Assembly: GCA_020724265.1 (NCBI GenBank)
Contig: DYHH01000007.1
Location: forward strand, 62,001 to 126,000
DNA length: 64,000 nt
Direction: 5' to 3'
Origin: Melioribacter roseus
Lineage (GTDB): Bacteria; Bacteroidota; Ignavibacteria; Ignavibacteriales; Melioribacteraceae
Position numbers and translations under genes: made by a program. Positions 53,671 through 63,151 of this stretch are shown here, one piece after another. The stretch's first letter is position 1; the number at the start of each line of letters is the position of its first letter. Below the pieces are notes generated by a model. That model searched no databases, had not been told where the DNA came from, and worked only from the letters and a program-made list of their open reading frames with translations.

Positions 53671-56448
53671 CTACAAAACTTTTTTTAGATATTGTCCTGT
53701 AAATGAATTCTTCACTTTTGCTATTTCTTCGGGAGTTCCAACTGCAACAACATTTCCTCCTTTATCTCCGGCATCAGGCCCTAAATCAATAACATAATCT
53801 GCATTTTTGATTATTTCCAAATTGTGTTCGATAATCAGCACAGAATTTTGGTTCTTAATTAACATCTGAAAACAGTTTAAAAGTTTCGAAATATCATCGA
53901 AGTGAAGCCCTGTTGTCGGCTCATCAAATATAAAAAGTGTGTGTCTGTTTTTTTTCTGAGCAGAAAGATGTAAAGCTAATTTTATCCTTTGTGCTTCACC
54001 GCCTGAAAGAGTGTTTGAAGGTTGACCAAGTTTAATATATCCCAATCCAACATCGGAAAGTACTTCCAGGTAACGATTAATTTTATCATTACTTTTAAAA
54101 AATTCTAATGCCTCATCAACAGTCATATTTAACACGTCGACTATATTTTTCCCGCGGTATGTTATTTCGCGGGTTTCTTTTTTATAGCGTGTTCCTTTGC
54201 AATCGTCGCATTCCAAATATAAATCAGCAAGAAACTGCATTTCGATTTTAACGTAACCTTCACCAGAACAAGTTTCACATCTACCGCCGGGGACATTAAA
54301 GGAAAAGTAACCTGGTTTGTAACCACGTGCTCTTGCTTGAGGTGTATCGGCATAAAGCTCTCGAATGTGCTCAAAGCCTTTCACATAGCTAATAGGGTTT
54401 GAACGGGGAGTTTTACCAATTGGTGATTGATCAACAATTTCAATTTCATCGATATATTTTGTCCCTTCTATCGAATCATACTTCCCAATCCTTGGAGGAT
54501 TTTCACCAAGTAACTTTGCAACACCTCCGTATAAAATATCATGTATAAGAGTGCTTTTACCCGAACCGCTTACACCTGTTACGACAACAAATTTTTTCAG
54601 AGGGATATCTACATCAATATTTTTGAGGTTATTTTCTTGTGCTCCTTTTATTTTTATTACCTGTGTTTCTTTTGTGTTTCTTTCGTCTGGTAGAGGAATG
54701 GAAATTGTCTTGGATAAATATTTACCTGTTAGCGAATCAGAATTATTAATTAATTCATTATATGTTCCGATTGCTACGATCTGCCCGCCGTTAACTCCTG
54801 CATGCGGACCCATATCTACTATTAAATCTGCTTCTTCCATCATTTCCGAATCATGTTCTACTACTAAAACGGTATTACCGATGTCTCGAAGTGATTTCAA
54901 TATTTTTATTAACCGGGTGTTGTCTCTTGGATGTAAACCGATTGTCGGTTCATCTAAAACATATAGAGTACCTATTAACGCTGAACCAAGTGAAGTTGCT
55001 AAATTTATTCTTTGAGTTTCGCCGCCGGAAAGCGTTGAGCTTAGTCGATCCAAAGTCAAATACCCGAGTCCGACATTATTAAGAAATGATAATCTCTTTC
55101 TTATTTCTTTAAGAATTCTGTCCGCAATTTTTTCCTCATATTCGGTAAGCTGTAAAATTTCAAAAAATTTGTGAGCGCGCTCAATCGACATTTTAATAAT
55201 ATCATGCATTGAATGTTCATCAACTTTGACTTGTAATGCTTCTCTTCGTAAACGGGAACCTTTACAGGCTTTGCAAGTATTGTAACCGCGGTATCTGCTC
55301 AATAAAATTCTGATATGCATTTTATAGGTTTTCTTTTCCAACTTCTCAAAGAAACCATCTATACCTATGTAACCTTTGAATCCCTCTTTAACTTTTTGAT
55401 ATTGTGCATCAGTTAATTTTTCGAAAGGAACATTTATCGGGATGTTATTCTCTTTAGCCGACCTAATTAAATCCCTCAAATATTTACTGTACTTAACGCT
55501 TCGCCATGGTGCAATTGCTCCTTCGGCTAAGCTTAACTTCGGATTGGGAACGATGAGATTCATATCATAATCCATTGTTCTTCCGAATCCTTGACAAACC
55601 GGGCAGGCGCCGAATGGATTGTTAAACGAGAAGAACCTTGGCTCAGGTTCTTCATATCGAATACCGCAGCATTCGTAAAATTTTGTGAATATTTTTATTT
55701 CATTTGTATCTGCGTGAATAATTGCAAGTCTGCCGTCACCTTCTTTAAAAGTTGTTTCGATCGAATCGGCAAGTTTAGCTCTGATATCGTCTTTAGTTGA
55801 TTTGAATCTGTCAATCACAACATAGATTTCATTCTTTGAATTGGTTTTAATTTCTTCTTCATTCAGATCATAGAGTTTATCTTTATAATAAATCCTGAAA
55901 AAACCTTTTCGTTTGAGGAGATCTATTTCATCCTTTATTTTTCTACCTTCATGAAGTGGCGGGGGATAGGCGAGATAAAATCTGCCGCCGTCATTCTGCA
56001 TGTTTATCCATTCAACAACAGAAGAAGTAGAATCTTTAGTTACAACATTTCCGCAACTAAAACAGATTGTCTTACCGATGCGGGCAAATAGCAGGCGTAG
56101 ATAGTCATATATCTCTGTACTAGTTGCAACTGTTGAACGGGGATTGCGTGCACCTTGTTTTTGTTCTATTGCAACGGCGGGGCTTATACCGTAAATAAAA
56201 TCAACATCCGGCTTGCTCATCCGTTCAAGAAATTGCCGTGCATACGATGACAAACTTTCAACATAACGCCGTTGTCCCTCTGCATAAATTGTATCGAAGA
56301 CAAGAGATGATTTACCCGAACCACTGACTCCGGTAAAAACAATTAATTTATTACGAGGCAATTCCAAATCTATATTTTTCAGATTATGCTGTCGTGCGCC
56401 TTTAACAATTATTTTATCTTTCGAATATTTCGGTTGGTTTTTAGTCAT
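53671..56448 (-). CDS. uvrA: UvrA, excinuclease ABC subunit A
   Basis: The 925-residue protein has first Walker A GVSGSGKSSLVFDTIYAEGQ (about 40) and second GVSGSGKSTLIHDILYGG (about 645). Both ABC signatures are present (TLSGGETQRINLATSLGS and TLSGGEAQRIKLALHLS), as are zinc modules (CGIRY...CPVCQGFG; CETCSGEG...CDDCKGTR). This is the full-length damage-recognition ATPase of nucleotide excision repair, working with UvrB and UvrC, which are not in the window. The longer of two possible ends is complete. First gene of uvrA-EVE-photolyase on the minus strand. Confidence 0.97.
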   Translation of the reverse strand: MTKNQPKYSKDKIIVKGARQHNLKNIDLELPRNKLIVFTGVSGSGKSSLVFDTIYAEGQRRYVESLSSYARQFLERMSKPDVDFIYGISPAVAIEQKQGARNPRSTVATSTEIYDYLRLLFARIGKTICFSCGNVVTKDSTSSVVEWINMQNDGGRFYLAYPPPLHEGRKIKDEIDLLKRKGFFRIYYKDKLYDLNEEEIKTNSKNEIYVVIDRFKSTKDDIRAKLADSIETTFKEGDGRLAIIHADTNEIKIFTKFYECCGIRYEEPEPRFFSFNNPFGACPVCQGFGRTMDYDMNLIVPNPKLSLAEGAIAPWRSVKYSKYLRDLIRSAKENNIPINVPFEKLTDAQYQKVKEGFKGYIGIDGFFEKLEKKTYKMHIRILLSRYRGYNTCKACKGSRLRREALQVKVDEHSMHDIIKMSIERAHKFFEILQLTEYEEKIADRILKEIRKRLSFLNNVGLGYLTLDRLSSTLSGGETQRINLATSLGSALIGTLYVLDEPTIGLHPRDNTRLIKILKSLRDIGNTVLVVEHDSEMMEEADLIVDMGPHAGVNGGQIVAIGTYNELINNSDSLTGKYLSKTISIPLPDERNTKETQVIKIKGAQENNLKNIDVDIPLKKFVVVTGVSGSGKSTLIHDILYGGVAKLLGENPPRIGKYDSIEGTKYIDEIEIVDQSPIGKTPRSNPISYVKGFEHIRELYADTPQARARGYKPGYFSFNVPGGRCETCSGEGYVKIEMQFLADLYLECDDCKGTRYKKETREITYRGKNIVDVLNMTVDEALEFFKSNDKINRYLEVLSDVGLGYIKLGQPSNTLSGGEAQRIKLALHLSAQKKNRHTLFIFDEPTTGLHFDDISKLLNCFQMLIKNQNSVLIIEHNLEIIKNADYVIDLGPDAGDKGGNVVAVGTPEEIAKVKNSFTGQYLKKVL

Positions 56449-56525
56449 TATTTGAGCAAGTCGTAAAGTTTAAAGTTCTAGTATAATAAAAAATTGTGAA
56501 AAGTAGTTAAAATGAATTTTTGTTT

Positions 56526-56798
56526 TTATAAGTGTGAGATAAGCCTATCATAGTCGTTGTGATTTCCAATCCAAAACCAAACAATAGTATTACTATTAGT
56601 TTTAATACCCAAAGCTCTCCAACCAATTCCTACCCGAACAGAATAAATTGACTCAGAAGATTTTAGTTTTTTGAACTCAATACTAGGATGGTTTGGATTC
56701 TCTTTCCACAGTTTAAAATTTTTCCTAGTATTCAGTTGGACTCTGGTCGGGAGTTTCTTAAAGAGGGTGATGAACTCTTGTGTTAATTCGGATTTCAC
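56526..56798 (-). CDS. RelE/ParE-type toxin
   Basis: The 90-residue basic protein fits the RelE/ParE fold: LTQEFITLFKKLPTRVQLNTRKNFKLWKENPNHPSIEFKKLKSSESIYSVRVGIGWRALGI, ending WFWIGNHNDYDRLI. It starts inside the upstream gene (overlap ATGA at 56795-56798), the usual toxin-antitoxin coupling. RelE members cleave mRNA on the ribosome; ParE members poison gyrase; which applies is not clear. Confidence 0.8.
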   Translation of the reverse strand: MKSELTQEFITLFKKLPTRVQLNTRKNFKLWKENPNHPSIEFKKLKSSESIYSVRVGIGWRALGIKTNSNTIVWFWIGNHNDYDRLISHL

Positions 56799-57013
56799 AA
56801 TTCATCTAAATGAATTTTTTTGGTTTTCCCATTTAAGGAATCAGTTTTAGCCCTTTGAGCAAATTTATTGAGTTTATCCTGTTCTTTTGAGAGAGTACTC
56901 TGCCATTTTATTTCATTACGAATATCATCGAGTAATTGTAAAGCGAGTTCATCTTGCAATGATTCTGGCAATTTTGAAGCTTCCTTTAATGCTTTGTTTA
57001 ATAATTCAGTCAT
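56795..57013 (-). CDS. Antitoxin-like partner of RelE/ParE protein
   Basis: The 72-residue protein (TELLNKALKEASKLPESLQDELALQLLDDIRNEIKWQSTLSKEQDKLNKFAQRAKTDSLNGKTKKIHLDEL) resembles short helical antitoxins whose C-terminus wraps a RelE-type toxin. No DNA-binding domain is evident, so autoregulation would need another part. Encoded first and overlapping the toxin gene. Confidence 0.75.
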   Translation of the reverse strand: MTELLNKALKEASKLPESLQDELALQLLDDIRNEIKWQSTLSKEQDKLNKFAQRAKTDSLNGKTKKIHLDEL

Positions 57014-57128
57014 TTTATTTGCCTAACAACTTATTTATAAAAAATAATACAATAATTCTTGGTTTAATAAAACACAAAAAACAATATATGTCTCTGTAAA
57101 AATCAGATTTTTGTTTTATTAGTGTGTT

Positions 57129-58172
57129 CTATTTTCCTTCCGTTTCCTTCAACTTCTGCTCAAGCTTTTTAAGTTCTTCAATCTTGTTATCGAGGTTATG
57201 TTGTTCTTGGAAGAGTTTATTCAATTTAGCTTCAATTTCTTTTTGGTATTCTACCTGATCCCAGTAACCGCGTTGTTCAAAGTATGATTTGAATAACCAA
57301 TTATGTTTTAATGCTTCCATATTTTCTGCAAATTTTGAAGCACCGGAACTTGCGAACTCGGAGGTTTCTACAAGATTAGCAATAATTGTTTTAACAGAAT
57401 CGTAAACAGATTCATCTGCAAGAAGAGCGCCGAGCGCACCTTCTCCTTTATTAATCATTGTGGTAAGGTCTTTAATGTTTGACATAGTTGTATCTACATT
57501 TTGCATTACGCTGTTTAACCCCGCCCCGAGATCAACAATATAATCTGTAATTTCATCTAATTTTGTAGTCATTATATCAAGACTTCTATCTGCGGATTGA
57601 GTTAAATCAACCGCTGCATAATACAGCTCGTCATCATTAAAAATTTTCCCGATTGTGCCGTATCCTTGATTTACTTTAGTAGTTATTTCAGCAAAATCTG
57701 CAGTCATAATTCGTAAGTTGGCAATTACACCTTGGCTTTCAGCAATAATTTCCTGCAAATTAACCGGGTCTATCGATTCAATCATCCCGCCGTCTTGAAC
57801 AACTTCGTATTCAGTTGTGCCCGGTGTTATAGTTACGATTTTTTTCCCGACAAGCCCTTCGGTTGCAATTGAAGCAACGCTGTTAAGTCTAACGAAATTT
57901 CTAACTCGTTCTTCAATTCTCATTTCAACAATGACTTTACCGGTAGTATCCGGGGCAAGAGAAATTGATCTAACACTACCTATATCATAACCACTTAGAC
58001 GAACCGGTGCACCGGTTTTTAATCCTTCCACCTCTTGAAAATAACACTTCACGGTAATGGTACTTGCGAAAAGTGAGTCTTTATTTCCAATAAATAGAAT
58101 AGCTATAATGATAAGTACCGTCCCGAGAAAAACAAATAACCCGAGCCGGGCGCCTTCTAAATGCTTAAACAT
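57129..58172 (-). CDS. mlaD: MlaD family MCE-domain lipid transport protein
   Basis: The 347-residue protein has one membrane helix (LGLFVFLGTVLIIIAILFIGN, about 10-30) and then the MCE domain (VKCYFQEVEGLKTGAPVRLSGYDIGSVRSISL ... VRLNSVASIATEGLVGKKIVTITPG). A long helical tail follows with coiled coil at the end. It is the periplasmic substrate-binding part of an Mla-type retrograde phospholipid transporter, with the ATPase and permease genes directly upstream. Confidence 0.92.
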   Translation of the reverse strand: MFKHLEGARLGLFVFLGTVLIIIAILFIGNKDSLFASTITVKCYFQEVEGLKTGAPVRLSGYDIGSVRSISLAPDTTGKVIVEMRIEERVRNFVRLNSVASIATEGLVGKKIVTITPGTTEYEVVQDGGMIESIDPVNLQEIIAESQGVIANLRIMTADFAEITTKVNQGYGTIGKIFNDDELYYAAVDLTQSADRSLDIMTTKLDEITDYIVDLGAGLNSVMQNVDTTMSNIKDLTTMINKGEGALGALLADESVYDSVKTIIANLVETSEFASSGASKFAENMEALKHNWLFKSYFEQRGYWDQVEYQKEIEAKLNKLFQEQHNLDNKIEELKKLEQKLKETEGK

Positions 58173-58182
58173 TTTATGCCCC

Positions 58183-58932
58183 TTATTCTTTAATAATTTC
58201 TGTACTGAAAAAATTTCTTAAAAATTTATCTTCCGATTTAACAAGTTCTTCAATAGAACCTTCGTACGAAATTTTTGAATCTCTTAAAAATATAGCTCTA
58301 TCGGCAATAATGTTAGCACATATTAAATCATGTGTAACTACAATTGATGTCATATTTAAACTTTTCTGTAGATTTAGAATCAATTCACTTATTTCTTTAG
58401 AAGTAATAGGATCAAGACCGGTAGTAGGTTCATCGTAAAGCATCAACTCAGGTTCTGTTATAATAGAGCGTGCAAGTCCGATTCGTTTTTTCATTCCCCC
58501 GGAAAGTTCCGAAGGCATTTTGTCAATTGCTTCTTCAAGAGAAACATGTTTAAGTGCCGTGATTACTTTTTCATCAATTTCTTTTTGGGTAAAGTCGAAA
58601 TTCTTTTTTAAGGGGAATTCCAAATTTTCTCTTACTGTCATAGAGTCATATAAAGCAGCACCTTGAAATAGAAAACCGACATTTTTACGGATCTTATTCA
58701 ATTCTTTCTTTTTTAATTCGATTACATTTTTATCCTTTATTAAAATTATACCTGCTTCAGGTTTCATTAAACCGATTATACATTTTAAGAGGACGCTTTT
58801 CCCGGTTCCACTTTGTCCGAATACAACAAAATTTTCACCGTAATCAACGTGCATTGAAATATCATCTAAGACTATTAGATCACCGAAACGTTTAGTAAGG
58901 TTTTCAATTCTGATTAACTTAGAGTCGGCCAT
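58183..58932 (-). CDS. mlaF: MlaF-type ABC transporter ATPase
   Basis: The start is ATG 58932 (MADSKLIRIENLTKRF); a GTG two codons earlier also fits. About 249 residues: Walker A GQSGTGKSVLLK, signature ELSGGMKKRIGLARSI, Walker B LMLYDEPTTGLDP. The SGGMKKRIGLAR form is characteristic of MlaF/Ttg2A. It powers lipid movement through MlaE; the start lies 19 bp inside the mlaE end and its stop is 10 bp before mlaD. Confidence 0.93.
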   Translation of the reverse strand: MADSKLIRIENLTKRFGDLIVLDDISMHVDYGENFVVFGQSGTGKSVLLKCIIGLMKPEAGIILIKDKNVIELKKKELNKIRKNVGFLFQGAALYDSMTVRENLEFPLKKNFDFTQKEIDEKVITALKHVSLEEAIDKMPSELSGGMKKRIGLARSIITEPELMLYDEPTTGLDPITSKEISELILNLQKSLNMTSIVVTHDLICANIIADRAIFLRDSKISYEGSIEELVKSEDKFLRNFFSTEIIKE

Positions 58933-59723
58933 AACCACATCGTAATTTTTACAAGAATCATATCAAATATTAAAATTAGTAAAGAAGCCATTACAACCGC
59001 TGTAGTAGAAGCCCGTCCAACCCCTTCTGTTCCACCTTCAGCGGTGAAACCTTTGAATGCACCTACAATTCCGACAATAAAACCGAACACAAAAGTTTTA
59101 GCAATACCGGGGATAAAATCACCGAACTCAATTGCATTAATTACCGCATTTTGATAATAAGTGAAGCTCATACTTTCTGCAATAATAACGGCTATGTATC
59201 CGCCGATTATAGCAATAAATACAACATATATTGTAAGTACGGGCAGAATCATTGTTGTTGCAATAACTCGCGTAACAACAAGATATTTAAAGGGGTTAAT
59301 TGCAGATACTTCCATCGCATCAATCTGCTCCGTTACTCTCATAGATCCAAGTTCCGCACCGATACCCGAACTTACTCTTCCTGCAAAAATTAAAGCCGTA
59401 ATAACCGGACCAAGTTCACGCACAACGGAAAGTGATACCATCGCCGGTAAAAAATCTGTTGCACCGAAACGAGCTAGAACAGGCCAGCTTTGTAATGCTA
59501 ATACTAATCCTATTATTAACCCGGTTACACTTACAATCGGGAAAGTTTTAACTCCGAGTTCATCCATATGTTTTTTAATTTCGGATATTTCGTAAGGCGG
59601 AATGAAGACCTGTTTGAAGAATTCAAGAACGAAAATTGTCAGTCCGCCTATTGAGGCAAAGAAATTAAAAATAATTTCGGATGCAGTTGCTCGTTTGTTG
59701 AACTTTAATTGCGGGAGATTCAT
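58914..59723 (-). CDS. mlaE: MlaE-type lipid ABC permease
   Basis: The 269-residue integral membrane protein has the family signature GxxLALQSWPVLARFGATDFLPAMVSLSVVRELGPVITALIFAGRVSSGIGAELGSMRVTEQIDAMEV. The ending AEGGTEGVGRASTTAVVMASLLILIFDMILVKI is typical. About five to six membrane helices. It is the membrane part of the Mla-type transporter for outer-membrane lipid asymmetry; first of three genes mlaE-mlaF-mlaD. Confidence 0.94.
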   Translation of the reverse strand: MNLPQLKFNKRATASEIIFNFFASIGGLTIFVLEFFKQVFIPPYEISEIKKHMDELGVKTFPIVSVTGLIIGLVLALQSWPVLARFGATDFLPAMVSLSVVRELGPVITALIFAGRVSSGIGAELGSMRVTEQIDAMEVSAINPFKYLVVTRVIATTMILPVLTIYVVFIAIIGGYIAVIIAESMSFTYYQNAVINAIEFGDFIPGIAKTFVFGFIVGIVGAFKGFTAEGGTEGVGRASTTAVVMASLLILIFDMILVKITMWLWPTLS

Positions 59724-59812
59724 AAATATTTTTCTCTGCCGGAGTTTATTACTCTAAAATAAAAAATAAATAAGAAAGAAATTACTCATGATGAATAAGA
59801 TTTATTATCTTC

Positions 59813-60178
59813 TTAGAACGCATTAATGATATGATTAATTTTGGGCTGCTCATTCGGCAGTTTTAATATTGCAATAACATCAATTCGAGATCTTTCGAAA
59901 TCTATCTCTTTTCCTTTTTGATAGATAAACATTTCGGCAATTTTACGTACTTGTTTTTGTTTTGATTTTGTGATTGCCAATTCAGGCGGACCGTATTCCA
60001 AGTTGTTTCTATATTTGACTTCAACAAAAACCAGGATATCTCTTTCTTTTGCAACAATATCTATTTCTCCATGTCCGAACCGGTAATTTTGTTCAATAAT
60101 TTCGAAACCTTTTTCTTCTAAAAATTTTACGGCAAGAGTTTCGCCGTAGTTACCGGCTTTTTGTTTTGCGTGTGGCAT
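59813..60178 (-). CDS. YraN/UPF0102 family nuclease-like protein
   Basis: The 121-residue protein has NYGETLAVKFLEEKGFEIIEQNYRFGHGEIDIVAKERDILVFVEVKYR, which contains the E...D...ExK restriction-like catalytic layout of UPF0102. It is commonly encoded next to rnhB, as here (7 bp apart). The biochemical role is not settled; a role in DNA processing is presumed from the fold. Confidence 0.93.
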   Translation of the reverse strand: MPHAKQKAGNYGETLAVKFLEEKGFEIIEQNYRFGHGEIDIVAKERDILVFVEVKYRNNLEYGPPELAITKSKQKQVRKIAEMFIYQKGKEIDFERSRIDVIAILKLPNEQPKINHIINAF

Positions 60179-60185
60179 TTTTAAT

Positions 60186-60800
60186 CTAAAATTTTAGTTG
60201 TAACTCTTGATTAACTATTCTCTTTAAAAAAGTTTTTCTGTGGAGTTCACAAGGTCCATGGTCTCGTATAGCTTGAATATGTCTTTGGGTCGGATACCCT
60301 TTATTGGTATGCCAAGAATAAACAGGATAAAGTTTAGCATTTTCTTTCATAATTCTATCGCGTGTAACTTTAGCAATTATGGAGGCAGCAGCAATTGAAA
60401 ATGATTTTGTGTCACCTTTAATAATTGTTTTTGTGTTACCGTTTGATGCGAAGGATTTATTGCCGTCGATTAATATTAAGTCGGGTGATATATTTAATTT
60501 TTCCACAGCAATTTTCATCGCAAGAAGTGATGCATTAAGGATGTTTATTTCATCAATTTTCGTGTGATCGACTATTCCGATTCCATAAGATTTTGCATTG
60601 CTTGTTATTAAGTCAAAAAGCTGTTCGCGTGTATTTTCACTTAATTTTTTTGAATCATTAATTCCGTCGATAACAGTTGATCTATCAAATATTACTGCAG
60701 CAGCGACAACCGGACCGGCTAAAGGACCTCGCCCGGCTTCGTCAACACCGCAAATAATTTTTATTTCATCGCAATAATATGAGTTATCAAAACTTTTCAT
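60186..60800 (-). CDS. rnhB: Ribonuclease HII
   Basis: The 204-residue protein has ICGVDEAGRGPLAGPVVAAAVIF with the DEAGRG catalytic motif (first Asp/Glu), ILIDGN with the third acid, KGDTKSFSIAAASIIAKVTRDR, and the ending YSWHTNKGYPTQRH. It removes ribonucleotides misincorporated in DNA and RNA primers. Its ATG overlaps the ubiA stop (ATGA at 60797-60800). Confidence 0.96.
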   Translation of the reverse strand: MKSFDNSYYCDEIKIICGVDEAGRGPLAGPVVAAAVIFDRSTVIDGINDSKKLSENTREQLFDLITSNAKSYGIGIVDHTKIDEINILNASLLAMKIAVEKLNISPDLILIDGNKSFASNGNTKTIIKGDTKSFSIAAASIIAKVTRDRIMKENAKLYPVYSWHTNKGYPTQRHIQAIRDHGPCELHRKTFLKRIVNQELQLKF

Positions 60801-61633
60801 TGTGCACCGATTAGTATAGCAATTAAACCTAATATCATATTTATCTTTAGTAAACCGCTCACTTTCTTAAATGTAAATAAATCCCGGTTTGTAAAAAGAA
60901 GTTTTAAAGCAAAAACAAATACCGGGTTAACAAATACCATAATTATTACAAAGTATTCAGCGTTATAAATCCCAAAAACAAACGGGAAAGTTGCGAGCAG
61001 CATCAGTAAAATTATCAAGATAGAAGTAAAATAAACCGACTTATTAATTCCGACTTTTTGCGGGAAAGTAATAACTCCTTCCGAACTATCACCTTTTATA
61101 TCTTCAATATCTTTAATGATTTCCCGTATAAAATTAGTGAAAAAAGCAAACCCGGCAGGGATTAGACTTCCAATAATATTTTCCACTACAATTCCACCTA
61201 ATAATAACGGTATAGAAGTAACAAATGCTACTGTAACATTACTGATAAGAATTATCTTTTTAATATGAATCGAATAAAAAAACAAAAGTAGGTTCAAAAA
61301 GAAAATAATGATTAAGAATTCAATAGAAACCAATAAAGACAAAAGAAGTGAAAACAAACCCAAGCTTGTTAAAAGATATTTTGCGAACGACAGACTTAAT
61401 AAACGCTTTGGAAGTACTCTTTCCGGTCTGTTTATTTTATCTATTTCAAAATCAATAATATCGTTAAACACATTACCGGCGGCGAATGAAAACGTAACTG
61501 ACAATGCTATTAAAAAAACATACAAATCAATTTGATTAATTGAAGAAGATATAAGTGCCGATATTATTACAGAGAAAAAGGTAATAAGCAGATTAACCGG
61601 ACGAATTATTTTAATGACAGCAACAATTTTCAT
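60797..61633 (-). CDS. UbiA-family prenyltransferase, DGGGP-synthase-like
   Basis: The 278-residue membrane protein has about eight helices. The two Asp-rich motifs are NVFNDIIDFEIDKINRPERVLP (about 54-75) and REIIKDIEDIKGD (about 170-182). The second, with its EDIKGD form, matches geranylgeranylglycerol-phosphate geranylgeranyltransferase (second step of archaeal-type ether lipid synthesis) and related Bacteroidota proteins. Quinone-type UbiA activity cannot be excluded. It is divergent from a ferredoxin and a geranylgeranyl-reductase gene. Confidence 0.8.
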   Translation of the reverse strand: MKIVAVIKIIRPVNLLITFFSVIISALISSSINQIDLYVFLIALSVTFSFAAGNVFNDIIDFEIDKINRPERVLPKRLLSLSFAKYLLTSLGLFSLLLSLLVSIEFLIIIFFLNLLLFFYSIHIKKIILISNVTVAFVTSIPLLLGGIVVENIIGSLIPAGFAFFTNFIREIIKDIEDIKGDSSEGVITFPQKVGINKSVYFTSILIILLMLLATFPFVFGIYNAEYFVIIMVFVNPVFVFALKLLFTNRDLFTFKKVSGLLKINMILGLIAILIGAQ

Positions 61634-61742
61634 GAGGTACTTGTAATAAATAATTTCACTAAAAATAATTATGATTTGTGTTAAAGTAATAATTAATTAT
61701 ATATTTTCGTATCTGTAATCCTATTTTTATGAAAGGTAAAGA

Positions 61743-61976
61743 ATGTATCGTATTGCTAAGACCGGGCAAAAATTAATGATTGAAATACTTCCCGATAAAT
61801 GTGATTTCTGCGGATGCTGTGTGGGCGTTTGTCCTGAAGATGCCATCGAACTTAAAGAAGCAGAAATTAGGATAATTGATGAGCTATGTACAAACTGTTC
61901 AAAATGTATTTGGGCTTGTCCTATTGAAGTTATTGTGTTTAATAAAGACGGAGTGTTGAAGGAAGCTATTTACTAA
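61743..61976 (+). CDS. Bicluster 4Fe-4S ferredoxin
   Basis: The 77-residue protein has two cysteine motifs, CDFCGCCVGVCP and CTNCSKCIWACP, enough for two [4Fe-4S] clusters. Its stop shares TAATG with the next gene, a geranylgeranyl-reductase type flavoprotein, so it is likely that enzyme's electron donor. Confidence 0.93.
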   Translation: MYRIAKTGQKLMIEILPDKCDFCGCCVGVCPEDAIELKEAEIRIIDELCTNCSKCIWACPIEVIVFNKDGVLKEAIY

Positions 61977-63151
61977 TGTTAAAAAGTCAATATGATATAA
62001 TAGTAGTCGGAGCCGGTCCTGCAGGAACGGTTGCTGCACGCTTTGCCGCTATGCAAGGTGTTGATGTCTTAGTTTTGGAAAAAGATAGAGATGTTGGATA
62101 TCCGGTTCGTTGTGCGGAAGCTATATCTAAAAGAAATGTTGTTCCTTTTATTGAACCGAACGATAAATGGATTGCAGCAAAAATTAATAAGTATGCATTT
62201 GTTTCCCCTAATGGCGAAGAGGTTGTAATTGAATTTGATGAAGTAAATGGTTATGTGCTGGAAAGAAGAATATTTGATTATGAACTTGGTAGACTTGCTT
62301 CTGAAGCCGGGGCTAAAATTCAAACCCGGGTTTATGTAAACGGATTAATCTTAGAAGGTGAAAAAGTTTGCGGTGTTAAAGCCGAATTTCAAGGTAAACA
62401 AATTGAAATAAGATCGAAAATTGTAATTGGTGCCGACGGAGTAGAATCAAGAGTAGGCAGATGGGCAGGAATAAAAACTCATATTGATTATCGCGATATG
62501 GAATCATGCTTTCAGGTTACTGCAGCTAATGTAGACAATGTTGATCCGGGTACGCTTTATTTTTATCTCGGTACGAACTATGCCCCCGGCGGATATTTCT
62601 GGGTGTTTCCTAAGGGCGATAAACTTGCAAATATAGGTTTAGGTATTAGCGGGGGAGATAATAAAAAACGTTCTGCTTTATCTTTTCTGAATGATAATAT
62701 GAAAAAATTTTTTCCAAATGCTTCCGTGCTAACACAAATTGCCGGAGGTGTACCATGTGCATTAACATTGGAAAGAATATCAGGTGATGGAATCATGTTA
62801 GTTGGTGATGCGGCAAGACAAGTAAATCCTTTAACAGGCGGGGGAATAGGAAGCGGAATGATCGGCGGAAGAGTTGCCGGGGAAATTGCCGGTGAGGCAA
62901 TTCGGAAAAACAATTTGCAACTACTTGATAATTATCATAATGCTTGGATGAAAGAACGCGGGAAATCTCATCTGATATTTGATAAATTGAAAGAGGGTAT
63001 TTTTAATATATCAGATGATGAGTTTAACGATATTATTAAGAAGCTCAAAAAAATCCCTAAAGAGAAAAGAACACTCGGTAAATTTTTTGTAACTGCATTG
63101 GCAAAGAAACCCTCGCTTATAGTTGATGTTGCAAAAGTTTACGTGGTATGA
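61976..63151 (+). CDS. Geranylgeranyl reductase family flavoprotein
   Basis: The 391-residue protein has an N-terminal FAD site DIIVVGAGPAGTVAARFAAMQG (GxGxxG), the RCAEAISKRN segment, PGGYFWVFPKGD (the PxGYxWxFP signature of this family) and the C-terminal FAD motif GDAARQVNPLTGGGIGSGM. It reduces isoprenoid double bonds in geranylgeranyl groups of lipids, (bacterio)chlorophyll or quinones. Overlap with a ferredoxin gene and divergence from a DGGGP-synthase-like gene point to isoprenoid lipids or menaquinone as substrate. Confidence 0.92.
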   Translation: MLKSQYDIIVVGAGPAGTVAARFAAMQGVDVLVLEKDRDVGYPVRCAEAISKRNVVPFIEPNDKWIAAKINKYAFVSPNGEEVVIEFDEVNGYVLERRIFDYELGRLASEAGAKIQTRVYVNGLILEGEKVCGVKAEFQGKQIEIRSKIVIGADGVESRVGRWAGIKTHIDYRDMESCFQVTAANVDNVDPGTLYFYLGTNYAPGGYFWVFPKGDKLANIGLGISGGDNKKRSALSFLNDNMKKFFPNASVLTQIAGGVPCALTLERISGDGIMLVGDAARQVNPLTGGGIGSGMIGGRVAGEIAGEAIRKNNLQLLDNYHNAWMKERGKSHLIFDKLKEGIFNISDDEFNDIIKKLKKIPKEKRTLGKFFVTALAKKPSLIVDVAKVYVV

